From positions 37,669,948-37,733,947 of the forward strand of contig NC_021679.1 of NCBI RefSeq assembly GCF_000247815.1: a stretch of DNA of 64,000 nucleotides, in the 5' to 3' direction. The notes beneath the pieces were generated by a model. That model worked only from the letters and a program-made list of their open reading frames with translations. It ran no database searches and had not been told where the DNA came from. The number at the start of each line of letters is the position of its first letter. Within the stretch, counting starts at the first letter, position 1. Positions 33,747 through 46,229 of this stretch are shown here, piece by piece. This stretch comes from Ficedula albicollis. Its lineage: Eukaryota; Chordata; Aves; Passeriformes; Muscicapidae. The translations under genes and the position numbers were made by a program.

Positions 33747-35061
33747 CTGGTCGTGCAGCAGGTGAAAATGTGAATAAACAGTATTAGCCCATGAGTGAAA
33801 GTACCATCAGAAGGTACAAGTCATGCTCATAAAGCACTTGGGGTCATGGTTAGTAACTGGTCACACCTTAAATAAAGTTTGGATCTGCCATTACTTGGAC
33901 TCTTATGGAAAAACATTGGACTAAGTTTCAGCCATACTGATATAAATTACAATTTTGGACAAAAAGCTCATTTCAGTTATAACATCAACACTGCATCCAA
34001 TGAAAATAAAATAAAAGAGATAAATAAAAGAGAAAATAAAAGAGGTCTCTTGAAACATGACATCATATTTTCATTACAAAGAATTATTTGAAGCATTTTT
34101 TTCCTTTTCTCTGTGACTATTCTATGCTGTTTCATTATATCATTCAAGCTCCCATTTGAATGGGAGGTTTATATTCTACTATATTCATTCATAAGTAAGA
34201 GCATAACGTAGAAAAATATTGTAAATATTTTTTTCAGTGACCTTAGGTTAATGAGGCAATTTCTGTCTTCCCAGCATCAGCCTACAGAGATGCTCTGGGT
34301 TTTTTTTTTGTAAGCTCTTGTGGGTTTTTTCTCTCTCTTTCTTCAGACCTGGAAAAGATGAAAATCCATAGAGTTGGCTGAAGTAAAAAGCACGATTAGT
34401 GTCAGAACCTTTGAACAAATTCATTAACACACTTTTTGATTTTGCTGTGAGGCAAAGCTACAGTTTTCCACCAGGCTCTGCAGCCCTGTTTCTAATGTTG
34501 GGAGGGGATGAGGCTTTGGAACAGCTGCTCCTGAGTCCAGGGATATTTGCCGTGTAAGCTAATCCTGCCAACTGACAGGGTTGTGTTGAGCTGGCTAAAC
34601 TGCAATTCCTTCTGAGGCAAGGGAAGTCAAGTCATGCAGGTTAAATATAGGAACATGGAATACTGGCCCTTTTTAGTCCCAATGGGCTGAGAAAAACGGC
34701 CAAAAAATTAGTTGGGAAAACCGGGTTGTAAACCATTCAAATAAATTAGGAATAACTCAAATAAGGAGTGACAAGTCACATGAAGCAGTAGACTGAGGTG
34801 TATGGATAAACTCAAGAAGTGGGGTTTGCGTATAAACACAGTCCCTTCCACCTGTCACTGTCACAACCTTCAGCCACCCTTCCAAACCCCATTCCAGCTC
34901 TTCTCCTCCTCCTCCTCCAATCTGCACCGAGCTACTCAGACAGAAAACCTGACTTCCATGGGCAAAGCACAACGAGAATTCCCAAAAAACTACACAATGG
35001 GGAAACAGCTCAAGATCCTCTTCTAAGGAAAAGGAGTGAAATGCATTTAAAATGTCCTTAC
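33747..35061 (-). other. NEB: Predicted NEB intron 1, with muscle-type sites
   Basis: No exon is seen. It contains a perfect MEF2 consensus 'ttaaatatag' (34641-34650), an E-box CAGCTG (34522-34527), an E-box CACCTG (34849-34854) and a CArG-like 'tcaaataagg' (34757-34766, one mismatch). Clustering of MEF2, E-box and CArG sites near a muscle gene start is suggestive only. Confidence 0.5.
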
Positions 35062-35190
35062 CAGCAACATGCAGTAAATATCCTTTGGAGCAAAGGCTCT
35101 CCAGTCCTCCCTCCTGAGCAGCACTGGGCGAGAGCGAGGGGTTTGGTGGCTCCTGGTGACGTGTGTGGCCCACACAGCCAATCTGGCTCC
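35062..35190 (-). other. NEB: Predicted non-coding exon 1 of NEB
   Basis: On the minus strand a GTAAGG donor (35056-35061) follows 'gcatgttgctg'. About 120 bp upstream lies a TATA-like element, giving an exon of plausible size with no ATG-led frame reaching the donor in frame with nebulin. The start is approximate. Confidence 0.5.
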
Positions 35191-35204
35191 AGCCCGCTCG
35201 AGTT

Positions 35205-35250
35205 TCAGCCCTAAATATACCCAGTGACCCCCAGGGAGCCACCTGTTCTC
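35205..35250 (-). promoter_or_regulatory. Predicted NEB core promoter: TATA/MEF2-like element and E-box
   Basis: Minus strand reads GGGTATATTTAGGG: TATATTTA at 35212-35219, also a near-MEF2 site. An E-box CAGGTG (35240-35245) lies about 20 bp further upstream. A start site about 25-30 bp downstream would be near 35,185. Confidence 0.5.
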
Positions 35251-38200
35251 AGCAGCACCAGGGAGAGGGAGCTGGGCACCTCCGTGCTCCTCAGGAAACC
35301 CAAAACACCGAGCTCGGCGAGATGGAGCCCCAGGCGAACCTGGGAGCGCTCCAATGGAAAAAACAGAATTAGTATGGATGACAACATTGAATTTCAGTTG
35401 ATGGAGGCAATTTTGTTCCTATAATGTGCCTGCATAAACACCATCCAAATTCAAGAATCTCTGAACTTGAGGAGTCCACACTGCAAACTAAATTTTAGTA
35501 CAAACATGTCTTTAATTTCACCCCTTAAGTACACCTGAAGTGCTTTTTCACCTTGATGCAAAACATGTGTCAATATTTTTATCACCTATGAAATGTTTCA
35601 TAGCTGAACACACAGACCCAGGAACATGTGAAAGGCAGCTGTTTGCAAGGAAGGGACCCAACAAACCTGGTGAGGAAAGTCCAAGAAGAGCTGATAAACA
35701 GATTAAGTGACAGGGGAGCAAGCCTGGTATTTTGGAAGGTCAGGAATGATAACAGACACGACTTCTTAGGGCATCACTCGGCTGACACAAATAGAGCTGA
35801 CTTTGGTTCTTCAAGGTGGTGAATTCAGTATCAACAATGATCCCTTTCCATGTGCTAGATCACATTATTCAAGAAATGATTCTCAGGAGCCCTTGAGAGA
35901 CATCTTTTTCCTTAACTCTTTCCAGAAGTTCATATTTATATCCAGATGAAATATCATATCTCGTTCTCTACTGCCAAGTATTTTAGATCTGCCCAGAGCT
36001 GCAGACCCCTCCCTGTCTCCTTTGGCCAAGCCATTTTTAATTACTCTGCATTTTGCTTTACTAGGCAGTCCTTCCCCTTTTAATCTGATTTCTATTTATT
36101 TAACTTTCTTAACATCTTTTGAAATTGTCCAGAAATTACCAGAGCGTGTTGGTGGAGCCTCTGGAGAGCAGCCTCAGCGTAACCTGCTGCTCTCTGATCC
36201 TGATCCTCCGTGTGTGCATTCCAGAAATAACACAGGCTCCTTGTCCTCCCTCCTGAGTGCTGCTTCTCAGGAGATTGGATGCAAAACGTGACATCTTCAT
36301 TATCAACAACAAACCTTCATGGAGTGAAGGGCCAGCTTTCCTTATTGAACACATAATTCATTATCAGTCATTCCAGCTCAGTCCTGGAAGTTCCTGCAAA
36401 CAATTTCCCCCTCAGTGATACTCTGCAACTCTGTGTTTCTGGAACATCACCTTCAGGCCATTTTACACTGCTGTTTGATACCTTGTTTAGAAAAACAAGG
36501 CTAAAATTACACACAGCACCACTTTTTCTGCCACTGAAATGCAGAAACTACACACTGTCTGTAGTGTGAAACGTGGCAGATCTTCAGCAGCACAGCTCAG
36601 AGCAGGAAAAAAGTGAGAAATAACCCGTGAGAATCACAGAAGGGGGCTAAGACCAAAAGGAAAATTTGTGAAATGAAGAGCTAGGCTGAATGAACATAAG
36701 ATTTTTGTTCTGGCATTGGAGCACAAAGAGGGGAGGAGGGTGCTCTTGGGTCACTTGAGAAAATATTTCAATTCCTGCATTTTGCTGCTTTGCTCCTTCA
36801 GCTCCAAATCTCAAGGAATGGCTCTGACAAAACTTTTGCCATTGCGAGGAGAATGCCAGGACCCTTGAGGCTGGAAAAGTCCTCCCAGGCCTTTGAGTCC
36901 CAGCTGTGCCCAATGTCCCCAACCCAGAGCACTGAGTGCCACATCCAGGAATTCCTTGGACACCTCCAGGGATGGGGATTCCAAACTTACCTGTTCCAAA
37001 CGTGTGAGGCAAAGGAAATACTAATGGTTAATTTTTTTTTTTACTTTTAAATTGCTTTGTTGTGAAAATTTGTGTCTGACTCTGATTTCTGATGGAGTAT
37101 TCACAAAATTGTAGAATCATTAAGGCTGGAAAAGATCTCCAAGATCATCAAGTCCAGGTTTTGACTTCATTGTGAGAATATGAACTTGACTTTCTGGGGG
37201 TCAGATGTTTCAAAAGCATTAAGTGTGCCCTAGCTGGAGGCTGGCAGCTCTGCCCCAGGTTAACACACCAGGCCAGATTCATCCACGGCACATAAATGAG
37301 CTCGTGCTCAGCAGTTCTGAACTAAAGACAGAACACTGCAAAACTGCTTGGGCAGAAAAAGAGGATGTTTTGCATTTCAGTCACAAAGATTTAAAGCAAA
37401 AAATATTTTCTTGTTCTTAACACATTTAAATATTGAGTTCAGTCAATCCTGCTTATCCAACAGGAGCCATCAAGGCATGATGGATCAATGTCCTGACATC
37501 CCAGGTGCTATATTTAACCTCCTGACATACCCAATGCTTTAACAAGCATTGTATCATTGCAAAAGGACATTTAAATACGTATTTGTGCCCATTTTTAACC
37601 TACCACCAGTGAGTTCTTCTCATTCTTTTCACCATTCCTCACAGTAAGGTTCCTCTGCCCCAGCACCTTTTGGTTTAATGTATGGAAATTCTGAGGAGAG
37701 CATTTTTACCAAAAATTAGGAAGGGCTTGGTTGGACAAATGCAAAGGATTGTCTTCAAATTAAATATACATCTCTTTCTGTGACTCCTCCATTTCTACAG
37801 CTGGCCAGTCTTTTTTCTTCTGGATAAAACCAGCCAGGCCTTGTCAGGGATCTGACCTTGGCTCACAAACAAAAAGGTTTTTAGGAAAGGATACATGCTC
37901 TAACAAGAACTCCACTTTTACTTCAGTGCTGCTCATCCTCTTCCTCAAAGTATTAATAGAAAGTATTGTATCATACCAAATCATATTCTTGGGGGCTGTG
38001 AATCAACGTGCTGTGAGTAGATCATCTCCAGTGTCTCAGCTTCAGGTTTATTTTTTGATGCTGATGGGCTGACATGGGGTGAGCAGCAGCACAAGGTAGT
38101 GGCTGTGTGGTGTGTGAGCCAACCACCCACTGTGACTCAAAAAGAGGAGGAATAAAGAATATTGATATGATTGGTATGGAACCAAAATTCATTTTATGCT

Positions 38201-41200
38201 TCCCAATGTTCCTGGACAGAGAAGGAACTGTGGCCTCACCAATCTAATGGTTTGGGTATAACCCAAACTTTTCAGTATTGAAAGTGTCCTGCCAAAATAT
38301 TTCAAAGAGTGAATCAAAACACAATTCAAAGTAGGGGAAAAAAGACAAACAAACCCAAACTGAGAAGAAGAACAACAAGGTACCAAATATTGGTTAACTT
38401 TTTTCATCATAAGATTTGATAAAGCAAAGAGAAAATCACATGAAGAAATGCACCTCGAGCTGGTTGTAGAAACTTAAAAATTAGGTGAATATTTAAACCC
38501 CCCAACAGTGAGGATATAAAATCAGAGTGTAAAAGATCCTGTACATCGACACAAGATATTCCCTGGGACCATTGGCACAAGGAGAGTTCTCCTCACATGA
38601 CAGCATCTGTCACAGCCTCCCCTGGTCTTTACTTAGGCCCTTTGAGAATCCTAAAAGAAAATATTTATCCACAAGATGATGTCAAACAGCCCAATTTATC
38701 TCCCTTGCTAATGTTCCCAAGACAGCCACGCAGTCTTAGACATGGCTGCTCATCAGAAAGGAGATACAGCAAAGGCAAATGTCCTCAAGAATTCAAACTC
38801 TGATTGTGTTGGTCAGATTTCCTAATGAGAGCTGGTGAGAGAAGCTGAGGTACAGCCCCCAAATCAGCATATTCAGGTTTTGAAATGTTAATATCAGTTA
38901 CTATAAACTAGGAAGGGAAGGTGAGGTTCTTCTCAAATCTTTTCTTCTTCCTGCTATTTATAAGACAAATAAACTTCTGTATTTTTAGAACAGAGGTACA
39001 AATACCAGCTGTAAATGCCAATGAAAAGCCCTGACTGGCAACCAGAGATTCAGCTCTTACCCTGCCTCCCACACTTGTCCCTTTGGACAAGCCTCTGCCT
39101 CACTACTCTGCAATAAAATAACACAGCTCTTTTATCTTTTAAAGACAAACCTTTTCATTATTAGCACCATTCTGCAAATCTTACAGCAACTGCAGCGAGA
39201 GGGGTTACTGCACAAGCAGACTGATCTGTTTAGGGTTTCCCATCCATGGGACTGTCAGGGCAGGGGGATGGGGCTGGAGCAGCCTGGTTTACTGCACTGA
39301 TGGTGCTTTCCCCTCCCCAGGGTGGGTTATTGCTGAGGAAATGCAGTTCCTTCTTGGAATATTCCTTCTTGGAAGAAATTCCTTCTTGGTGCTGCCCCTC
39401 AGGGACAGTCCCACCCCAGCACCCCAAGTGCTGCTGCCACGAGGACACATTCCAGTTTTCTCACAACGTGCCAGCCTCAAATTTCACCTCAGTTTTTCCA
39501 GCCTACTGGTATCCATATCCTGCATCCTTTTTCCAGCTCCTCACTGAACTTCTTGCACTGAATTTAGAGCAGAGCTCTTGTTTCTTACAGAACTGAGATG
39601 AAACAATTCATGGAGAAACCATAACCCAGCCCAGGTTCATTTCTATCCCAGATTGTTTCATAAGTCCTCACATTTCTACCAAAGCTGGGCAGCAGTAATT
39701 TCACCTGGGGTTGTAGAGCTCTGCCAACTTTCCACATCACCCAACAGCCACCAACAAAGGGATGGATTGACAGAGCCACAACACAGAGGCATTCCCTGCT
39801 GTAAATCCTCTGGGAGGGAGGGACAGGGCTGAGCAGTCCCTTGGAAGCCACGAGCAGAGCATCACCCTCATTCTGCAATCACCTCTGCTGCTGTCCCAGC
39901 CCAGCCACTGCCCTGATGCTGCTGAAAGATGTTGGTGCCCTGGGTGAGAACAGAACCAACAGAAATCCAATATTTACTCCCTAGGCCTCTGTAGCTTTTT
40001 CACATTTTTTCATACTTTCATTCCAAGAGGGAACAAACTCTGGATACGAAAGGTGTGATTGAGGTAAAACTGTGGTTGGGCCCTTTTCACCTTTTTTCTC
40101 CTTGAGCAAAAGATGGAAAAATGTTACTATCCCTCTTCCCCATTCCAAGGGCTCACCTGTGGAGTTTCCAGTGAAATGCCTCCTGATCCTCCCTGCCTCT
40201 GGGTCCCTCTTCCTCCAAGCCCCTCTGACTCCCCTACACTGCAGAGTAGATCCCACAGCCTGCGAAAAATCAAACATGCAATTCATGGGCTGTGGCAAGA
40301 ATTAGCCAAAGATCACAGAAGCTGCTGCAAAACAAGGTCAAGATTTAGATCAATGAATCTACTCCAGAAATCCCAGAGTAACCAAATCTTCCCCCTGACA
40401 GACAATCCAAGCCCCCTCAGTCTCCTCATCCTGAAGGAAGCTGAACCAGAGCTCACATGTCCAATGTCATTTAGCAAACTGCAACCTGTGTCTGAGACTT
40501 ATTTTTAAAATATTTTCTCTCTGATTTAAAAAGAACATATTTACATGAAAGGTTCAAACATCTCTGACTGTAAAACGAGGGGGGAAAAGGCAACACATTC
40601 CTGACTGGCATTGCTGGGGGGTGTCTCATACCCTGAAATACAACCTGCACTAGTCCATAAAATATTAAGACTGCTCTCTGTCCGTGGCCAGGAATGCTCT
40701 GCAGCAGCAGCAGTTCCCAGGGGCAGAATGCTCTGTGGAAGGTGCCTGAGGTCACAGCACAACAGCCACCAGCAGTGATTCTTCTCTGCACTATTATTAA
40801 CAGCACTGAGCAGCCCAAGGAATCTGCTGGGCTCCCACTGCTCTGCAGCAGCTCCAGACAATAAAACCCAGAAAATAAAACTTGGTTACTGCACCAATGA
40901 AGGGACATTTAATCACAATAAGGAATGATAACATCACAGATTGCCTCCCCTCACTCTCTTGGCACTGGCCACGCTCTCTAGGGGACATCTCCTCAGTGGG
41001 GTGACCTGCAGAGGTCCTGAGGCAGCAGGGACTGTGCAAACTGAGCTGAGCCCACTGACCTCCCACCAGTGACATGGATGGGATCTTACCTGGAGAACTC
41101 ACACCAGGCACAGCTGGAGCCAGGCTGGGAGAGCTGGGAATGTTCCCCTGGAGAAGGGAAGGATCCAGGAGAGCTCAGAGCCCCTTCCAGGACCTAAAGG

Positions 41201-41306
41201 GGCTCCAGGAGAGCTGCAGAGGGACTGGGGACAAGGGATGGAGGGACAGGACACAGGGAATGGCTCCACTGCCAGAGGGCAGGGATGGGTGGGATTTGGG
41301 CAGGGT
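35251..41306. other. Intergenic region upstream of NEB
   Basis: About 6 kb with no supported gene on either strand. Recognisable content is limited to CR1 remnants at about 36.88-37.16 kb. All open frames are short and have no family resemblance. Confidence 0.75.
36880..37160 (-). mobile_element. CR1 LINE fragments (interrupted)
   Basis: 36.9-37.0 kb reads 'gccacatccaggaattccttggacacctccagggatgg', CR1 3' UTR in reverse. 37.108-37.16 kb reads 'gtagaatcattaaggctggaaaagatctccaagatcatcaagtcc', its 3' end. About 100 bp of unrelated AT-rich sequence lies between. Confidence 0.8.
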
Positions 41307-41638
<332 letters not shown>

Positions 41639-41639
41639 G

Positions 41640-41812
41640 GGATATTGGGAACTGGGAATTCCTGGCTGGGCTGGAATTCCCAGAGAAGTTGTGGCTCCCT
41701 GGAAGTGCCCAAGGCCAGGTTGGAGCAAGCTGGGACAGTGGAAGATGAAACTGGGTATCTTTAGGTCCCTTGAACCCAGACCATTCTGTGATTCCATGAT
41801 TCTGGGATTAAC
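41640..41812 (+). mobile_element. CR1 LINE 3' end
   Basis: 'cccagagaagttgtggctccctggaagtgcccaaggccagg...gtgattccatgattctggg', plus orientation, abutting the G tract. Confidence 0.88.
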
Positions 41813-41889
41813 TCCAGACCTTTGCTAAGGAAAGCTGTGGTCCTGCCCTCACCCTGACCCCAGAAAGGTTGGAGGTGCACAGAGCTCTT

Positions 41890-42462
41890 CACCTTTGCCT
41901 CCTCCACCTTTTTGCCTCCTCCATCTGTCCAAAACCATCCAGGCTTCTTAATGCACTTTTTCCCTGCCATGAGGGATCAAGCAGGGAAGAAACCTTTATT
42001 CATGAAATAGTTTTCATTTCCAAGAATCTGGCAGACTTTCAGCTCTTTGAAACTTTGCCTCCTCCACCTGTCCAAACCATCCAGGCTTCTTAATGCACTT
42101 TTTCCCTGCCATGAGGGATCAAGCAGGGAAGAAACCTTTATTCATGAAATAGTTTTCATTTCCAAGAATCTGGCAGACTTTCAGCTCTTTGAAAAGCATT
42201 CCACAGGAGGCTGAACTCCTGATGACTTCATGGGGCTTTTTATAAAGTGAGATAATGACAGTGGAGGGACAGAAGCAGCTCCTGCCATGAGGGATCAAGC
42301 AGGGAAGAAACCTTTATTCATGAAATAGTTTTCATTTCCAAGAATCTGGCAGACTTTCAGCTCTTTGAAAAGCATTCCACAGGAGGCTGAACTCCTGATG
42401 ACTTCATGGGGCTTTTTATAAAGTGAGATAATGACAGTGGAGGGACAGAAGCAGCTGCACAA
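41890..42462. repeat. Tandem duplications of a 140-175-bp unit
   Basis: The block 'tgccatgagggatcaagcagggaagaaacc...ctttcagctctttgaa' occurs three times (starts about 41967, 42107, 42283). The last two are extended by the shared 'aagcattccacaggagg...gacagaagcagct' tail. Confidence 0.9.
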
Positions 42463-45412
42463 TTCCCTGGCTGGGGCAGAGATGGCCCAAGCAGCTCAGC
42501 CTTCAGCAAAGCCAGCACCCAAGGGTGCCAGCAACGAGGTGCTCCTGCTTTCCAGGGAAGGGACAACTCACCTTGCAGGTGGGAATGTCTTGTGACAGAT
42601 CTGAGCACATCCTCAGTGTCTGCTCAGCAGGGCTGCGGAAGGATGGGATGGTTTAACACAGTAATTCCCTTCACAACCTGAAAATTCAGTGTTGATTTAA
42701 CCCAGGTTACACCACATTGAACCTTTTCAGTGCTGGAGATTCCCTGGCAAGAATATCTTTGCTGAAAAGCACAGTAAAGATTAAAAACCCAATCTAACTC
42801 TTGCAGAAGTGTTGTCAAACCACAGATTTCTGAGCAACAAACATGGAACAAATATTTTTGTGTACTTAATTTTTTTGGCTGTGACACTGCAAATCAAGTA
42901 AATGATTTTCAGGTTTGAATGGAGTTGTTGTACAATAACACAATTTTCCTGCTGTTGACAGCCAGCAAAATGTTCTGTGTAAAAACAACCCATCCCTGCA
43001 CCGTGGAGAAATACCAGAAAACACAAAAATGTCAAATTTACTGAAGGAGGATTTTTTTAAAAAGCAGAAACAGGATAGGCTAAGGCAAGACTAAAGCTGT
43101 CCCAGGCACTGCAGGAGCCCAGTGAAACAGCATGAAATTGCTGTGACTGTGATAAAAGCTCATCCTAAGAGATAAAAACTAACTTTAGGGGTTTACAGCT
43201 CTGTGAAACAGATCATGAAATGACTCCAGCACGTTTATTCGGGCTCAGAGGTGACTGAGGCTCAGCAGCTGATGGTGCAGAGGAAGGATGGTCTCCAAAA
43301 ACACACCCAGCACGGGAGGGATGGACAGTGATTCTGTGATTCCTTGCTCCTCACACAAAGTTTTCCTTGTTTGCTTTACAGCAGCAGTTCTATGGCAATT
43401 ACTTCTCCCAGCCCCACCCAAGTGATTGTGGTGCTGCAGGGAAGGAGGGGGGCAGGGGATTTCTTGTGGTGGCTGCGCTGGCCTGAAGAATTTCATTCCC
43501 TTGAAGGAAATTCAAGCCAAATAAAACTCTTCATCTGAAGTATTTGCTAATAAAAAGGAGGATCCTGCCCCCACCTGGCCTCCCTGGAAGGGAGCAAGAA
43601 ATCCCAGATGCACTGGGCTTCAAATCCTGCTTTGGAAGAGCAGGAAAATTGGAAAATTTGGAAATCCAGGCATCATCAAATCCAAATCCAAATGGTTTCA
43701 TTCCCTGTGCCTCCCTAAATCCCTGCCACTGCCAGGCACAGACACCTCCTGACAAAACGCCCCAGCCTCAGAGCTGGGAGGAGAGAGGGGAGGAAAAACC
43801 CAATGCTCAAAGTGCTGAGGGGCCTCTTGCTTTCAGAAAAGCAGAAATAAGGTTTCATTTTAAATCTCTTAAAAGCTGATGAAGCACAAATATCCTCCAA
43901 CCCCTTCCCCTCTCCCTGCTCCAGCCACGCTGTCATTCCTTCACTGGGCTCAGCATGGAACTGTGATTGCTGCTGCTCCTGGCAGGAAAATCCTGCAAGA
44001 ATGGGATTTTCCCACTTTATCTCAGGTAAAAGAGACCTTCCCAATAGGCACAGCTTGTGCATTATCCCCGTGCTCTCTTAAAAATACCAGGAATGAATGG
44101 TCTCAACACGTGGTGCAGAAATTGTTGTGCTTGGATTGAGGCTGCCCCTGCCCACAGGAACGAGAGGGGCTGCTCCTCCCTGTTCCTGAATAATCCACAC
44201 CGATGAACTCAGGATTTTATCAAGCTCAGGAGGGACCTTATTTTTATCTACAACTTACCTGAGAGTGCAGCCAGGTGGGGCTCAGGATCTGCTCCCAGGG
44301 AACAGGGACAGCATGAGAGGCACAGCCTCAGGTTGTGCCAGGGGAGGATTAAATTGGATATTAAGGAAAATTTCTTCCTGGAAAGGATTGTCCAGGGCAG
44401 TGGGGGAATGCCCACCCCTGTAGGACAATTCAGACATTGGGATTTCTCAAGCAAAGTTCAGGAATTTCAGGATTTTCCTCCATTCATCACCCAAACCTGC
44501 AGCACCTTTGGCATCCCAGGCACGATGGATCCCCAAGAAATTCCCTGGCCAGCTCCACACAGACAGTTTGGTTTATTTGTTGCTTACACAGCTCTGATTT
44601 CCACCCATGAACTCAGGAAATGACACAAAATCTGTGAGGATCCCACAGCACAAGGGCCTCCCTCAGAACTCCTCCACATTTACACTAAATCTTTATTTCT
44701 GTACAAAAATTTAGACCATTTTCATTGTTCCCAAGGAAATTTGCATGGCCTTTTTGCATGACCTCTTTACATGACCCCACAAATTGCCTAGATATATATA
44801 TAGACACAAATATATACTTGAAACAGAAAAAAAAACCTTCCAGTTCTGAAGAATGAAGGTAAAAACCATCAGAACTGAAAAGTAATGACAAGAATTAAAT
44901 GTATTTATTGTCAATATTGACTATTCTGCAGCTTTACATGTATTTCATCCCCATATAATAATAAAAACATCTTCAGAATAACTCAGACTGTGCAACGAGA
45001 GAGTAGCAACACAAGCTGTAATTTAAAAAGTGGCAATAGCATCAAGAAAGTATTAGTTCTTAAATTAATTTAAAATGTATTAATTAAAAAACAATAATGA
45101 AGAACTCAGCAGTCTTACTCAAGAAGAAGAGCCAAAAAGTAACATTTTCTGTCCAAGAGCCTGTTCACAGTTCCATACCCCAGGTACAAAGGCCTGAGGA
45201 ATGCACAGCTGGGCTAAACCAGACACAAATAACAGGTGGGAACGGTGGCTTCTCTTTGAATCACCTAATAGTTAACAGGCTCCCAAGGAAAACTAAAAGC
45301 AGTTTTCAGAAGTTGTATCAAAGTCGAGGAATGATGGAGTTAAGAGGAGCAGGCAGGAAAAGACTTTAAGGCAGCTCAGCATTCCTTCACCCACCACAGA
45401 AATGTCCCAGGA
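42463..45412. other. Intergenic region
   Basis: No gene recognised. Contains a CR1 fragment at 44.22-44.46 kb and, at 44692-44697, 'tttatt' (AATAAA on the minus strand) bordering an AT-rich stretch to 45.1 kb that could be the distal end of a minus-strand 3' UTR. Confidence 0.6.
44218..44460 (+). mobile_element. CR1 LINE fragment
   Basis: 'tcaagctcaggagggacctta...gaggattaaattggatattaaggaaaatttcttcctgg' matches the CR1 region just upstream of the 3' end, plus orientation. Confidence 0.75.
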
Positions 45413-45545
45413 GAACCATGGAATGCCAGACTGGTTTGGGTTGGAAGGGACCTCAAAACCATTGAATTCCAACTCTGTGCCATGGCTCCCACCATGCCAG
45501 GGTGCTCCAAGGCAGCCTGGCCTGGGCCACTGCAGGGAGCCAGGG
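45413..45545 (-). mobile_element. CR1 LINE 3' fragment
   Basis: 'aaccatggaatgccagactggtttgggttggaagggacctcaaaa' with 'ccatgccagggtgctccaag', reverse orientation. Confidence 0.85.
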
Positions 45546-45777
45546 CAGCACAGGGCAGGGAGGAGCAGGAGCAGAGCCCATCCTGCTGGCAAGAGCAGGA
45601 CGCGTCCCAGAGGAAACAGCTCCAGCCAGCAGGGCTAAAAACAGAGCTGGGAGGAGAAGGAAAGTGGGAAGGCATTTTGGCATCTCCTGCATCCTGACAG
45701 GGGGTCTGCTGCAATTCTTGTTCCTCAGAACTCTGACAACTCCATCCTGTGTGTTATTTACAGGGAGGGGATCCCGT

Positions 45778-46229
45778 GGGATCACCCCACAGATACAGCT
45801 GCCAGGACCCAAGGTTATCCCATGGGATCACCCCATAGATAGAACTGCCAGGACCAAGGTTATCCCATGGGATCATCCCACAGATACAGCTGCCAGGACC
45901 CAAGGTTATCCCATGGGATCACCCCACAGATACAGCTGCCAGGACCCAAGGTTATCCCATGGGATCACCCCACAGATACAGCTGCCAGGACCCAAGGTTA
46001 TCCCATGGGATCACCCCACAGATACAGCTGCCAGGACCCAAGGTTATCCCATGGGATCACCCCACAGATACAGCTGCCAGGACCCAAGGTTATCCCATGG
46101 GATCACCCCACAGATACAGCTGCCAGGACCCAAGGTTATCCCATGGGATCACCCCACAGATACAGCTGCCAGGACCCAAGGTTATCCCATGGGATCACCC
46201 CACAGATACAGCTGCCAGGACCCAAGGTT
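45778..46229. repeat. Minisatellite, 46-bp unit, about 10 copies
   Basis: Unit starts 'gggatcaccccacagataca' and ends 'aaggttatcccat'. The first copies are slightly diverged and later copies nearly identical. 46 is not a multiple of three, so frames rotate and the open frames through it are not genes. Confidence 0.95.

Larger units (their letters stand above)
1..35190 (-). other. NEB: NEB (nebulin) gene, 5' portion: overview
   Basis: Nebulin spans the skeletal muscle thin filament and binds actin through about 35-residue modules carrying an SDxxYK core, seven of which form a super-repeat matching the tropomyosin/troponin spacing (family knowledge). What is seen: about 50 minus-strand exons, nearly all phase 0 and multiples of three, with GT donors and AG acceptors. 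Single-module exons ending in SD, SE or SK lie at the N-terminal side, followed by repeating four-exon sets D-C-B-A (105+108+312+204 bp = 729 bp, 243 residues, seven modules). The A exons carry WLRGIGW or variants. The 5' end, including the ATG exon and a likely promoter, is inside the window. The gene continues leftward beyond position 1. ARL5A upstream on the same strand agrees with vertebrate synteny. Left of 10.6 kb the exons are copied, truncated or frameshifted. Confidence 0.97.

Noticed and set aside
44690..45110. Possible end of a second gene's 3' UTR
   Set aside because: A minus-strand AATAAA and AT-rich sequence are present, but no coding exon or splice structure supports a gene; left as a note only.
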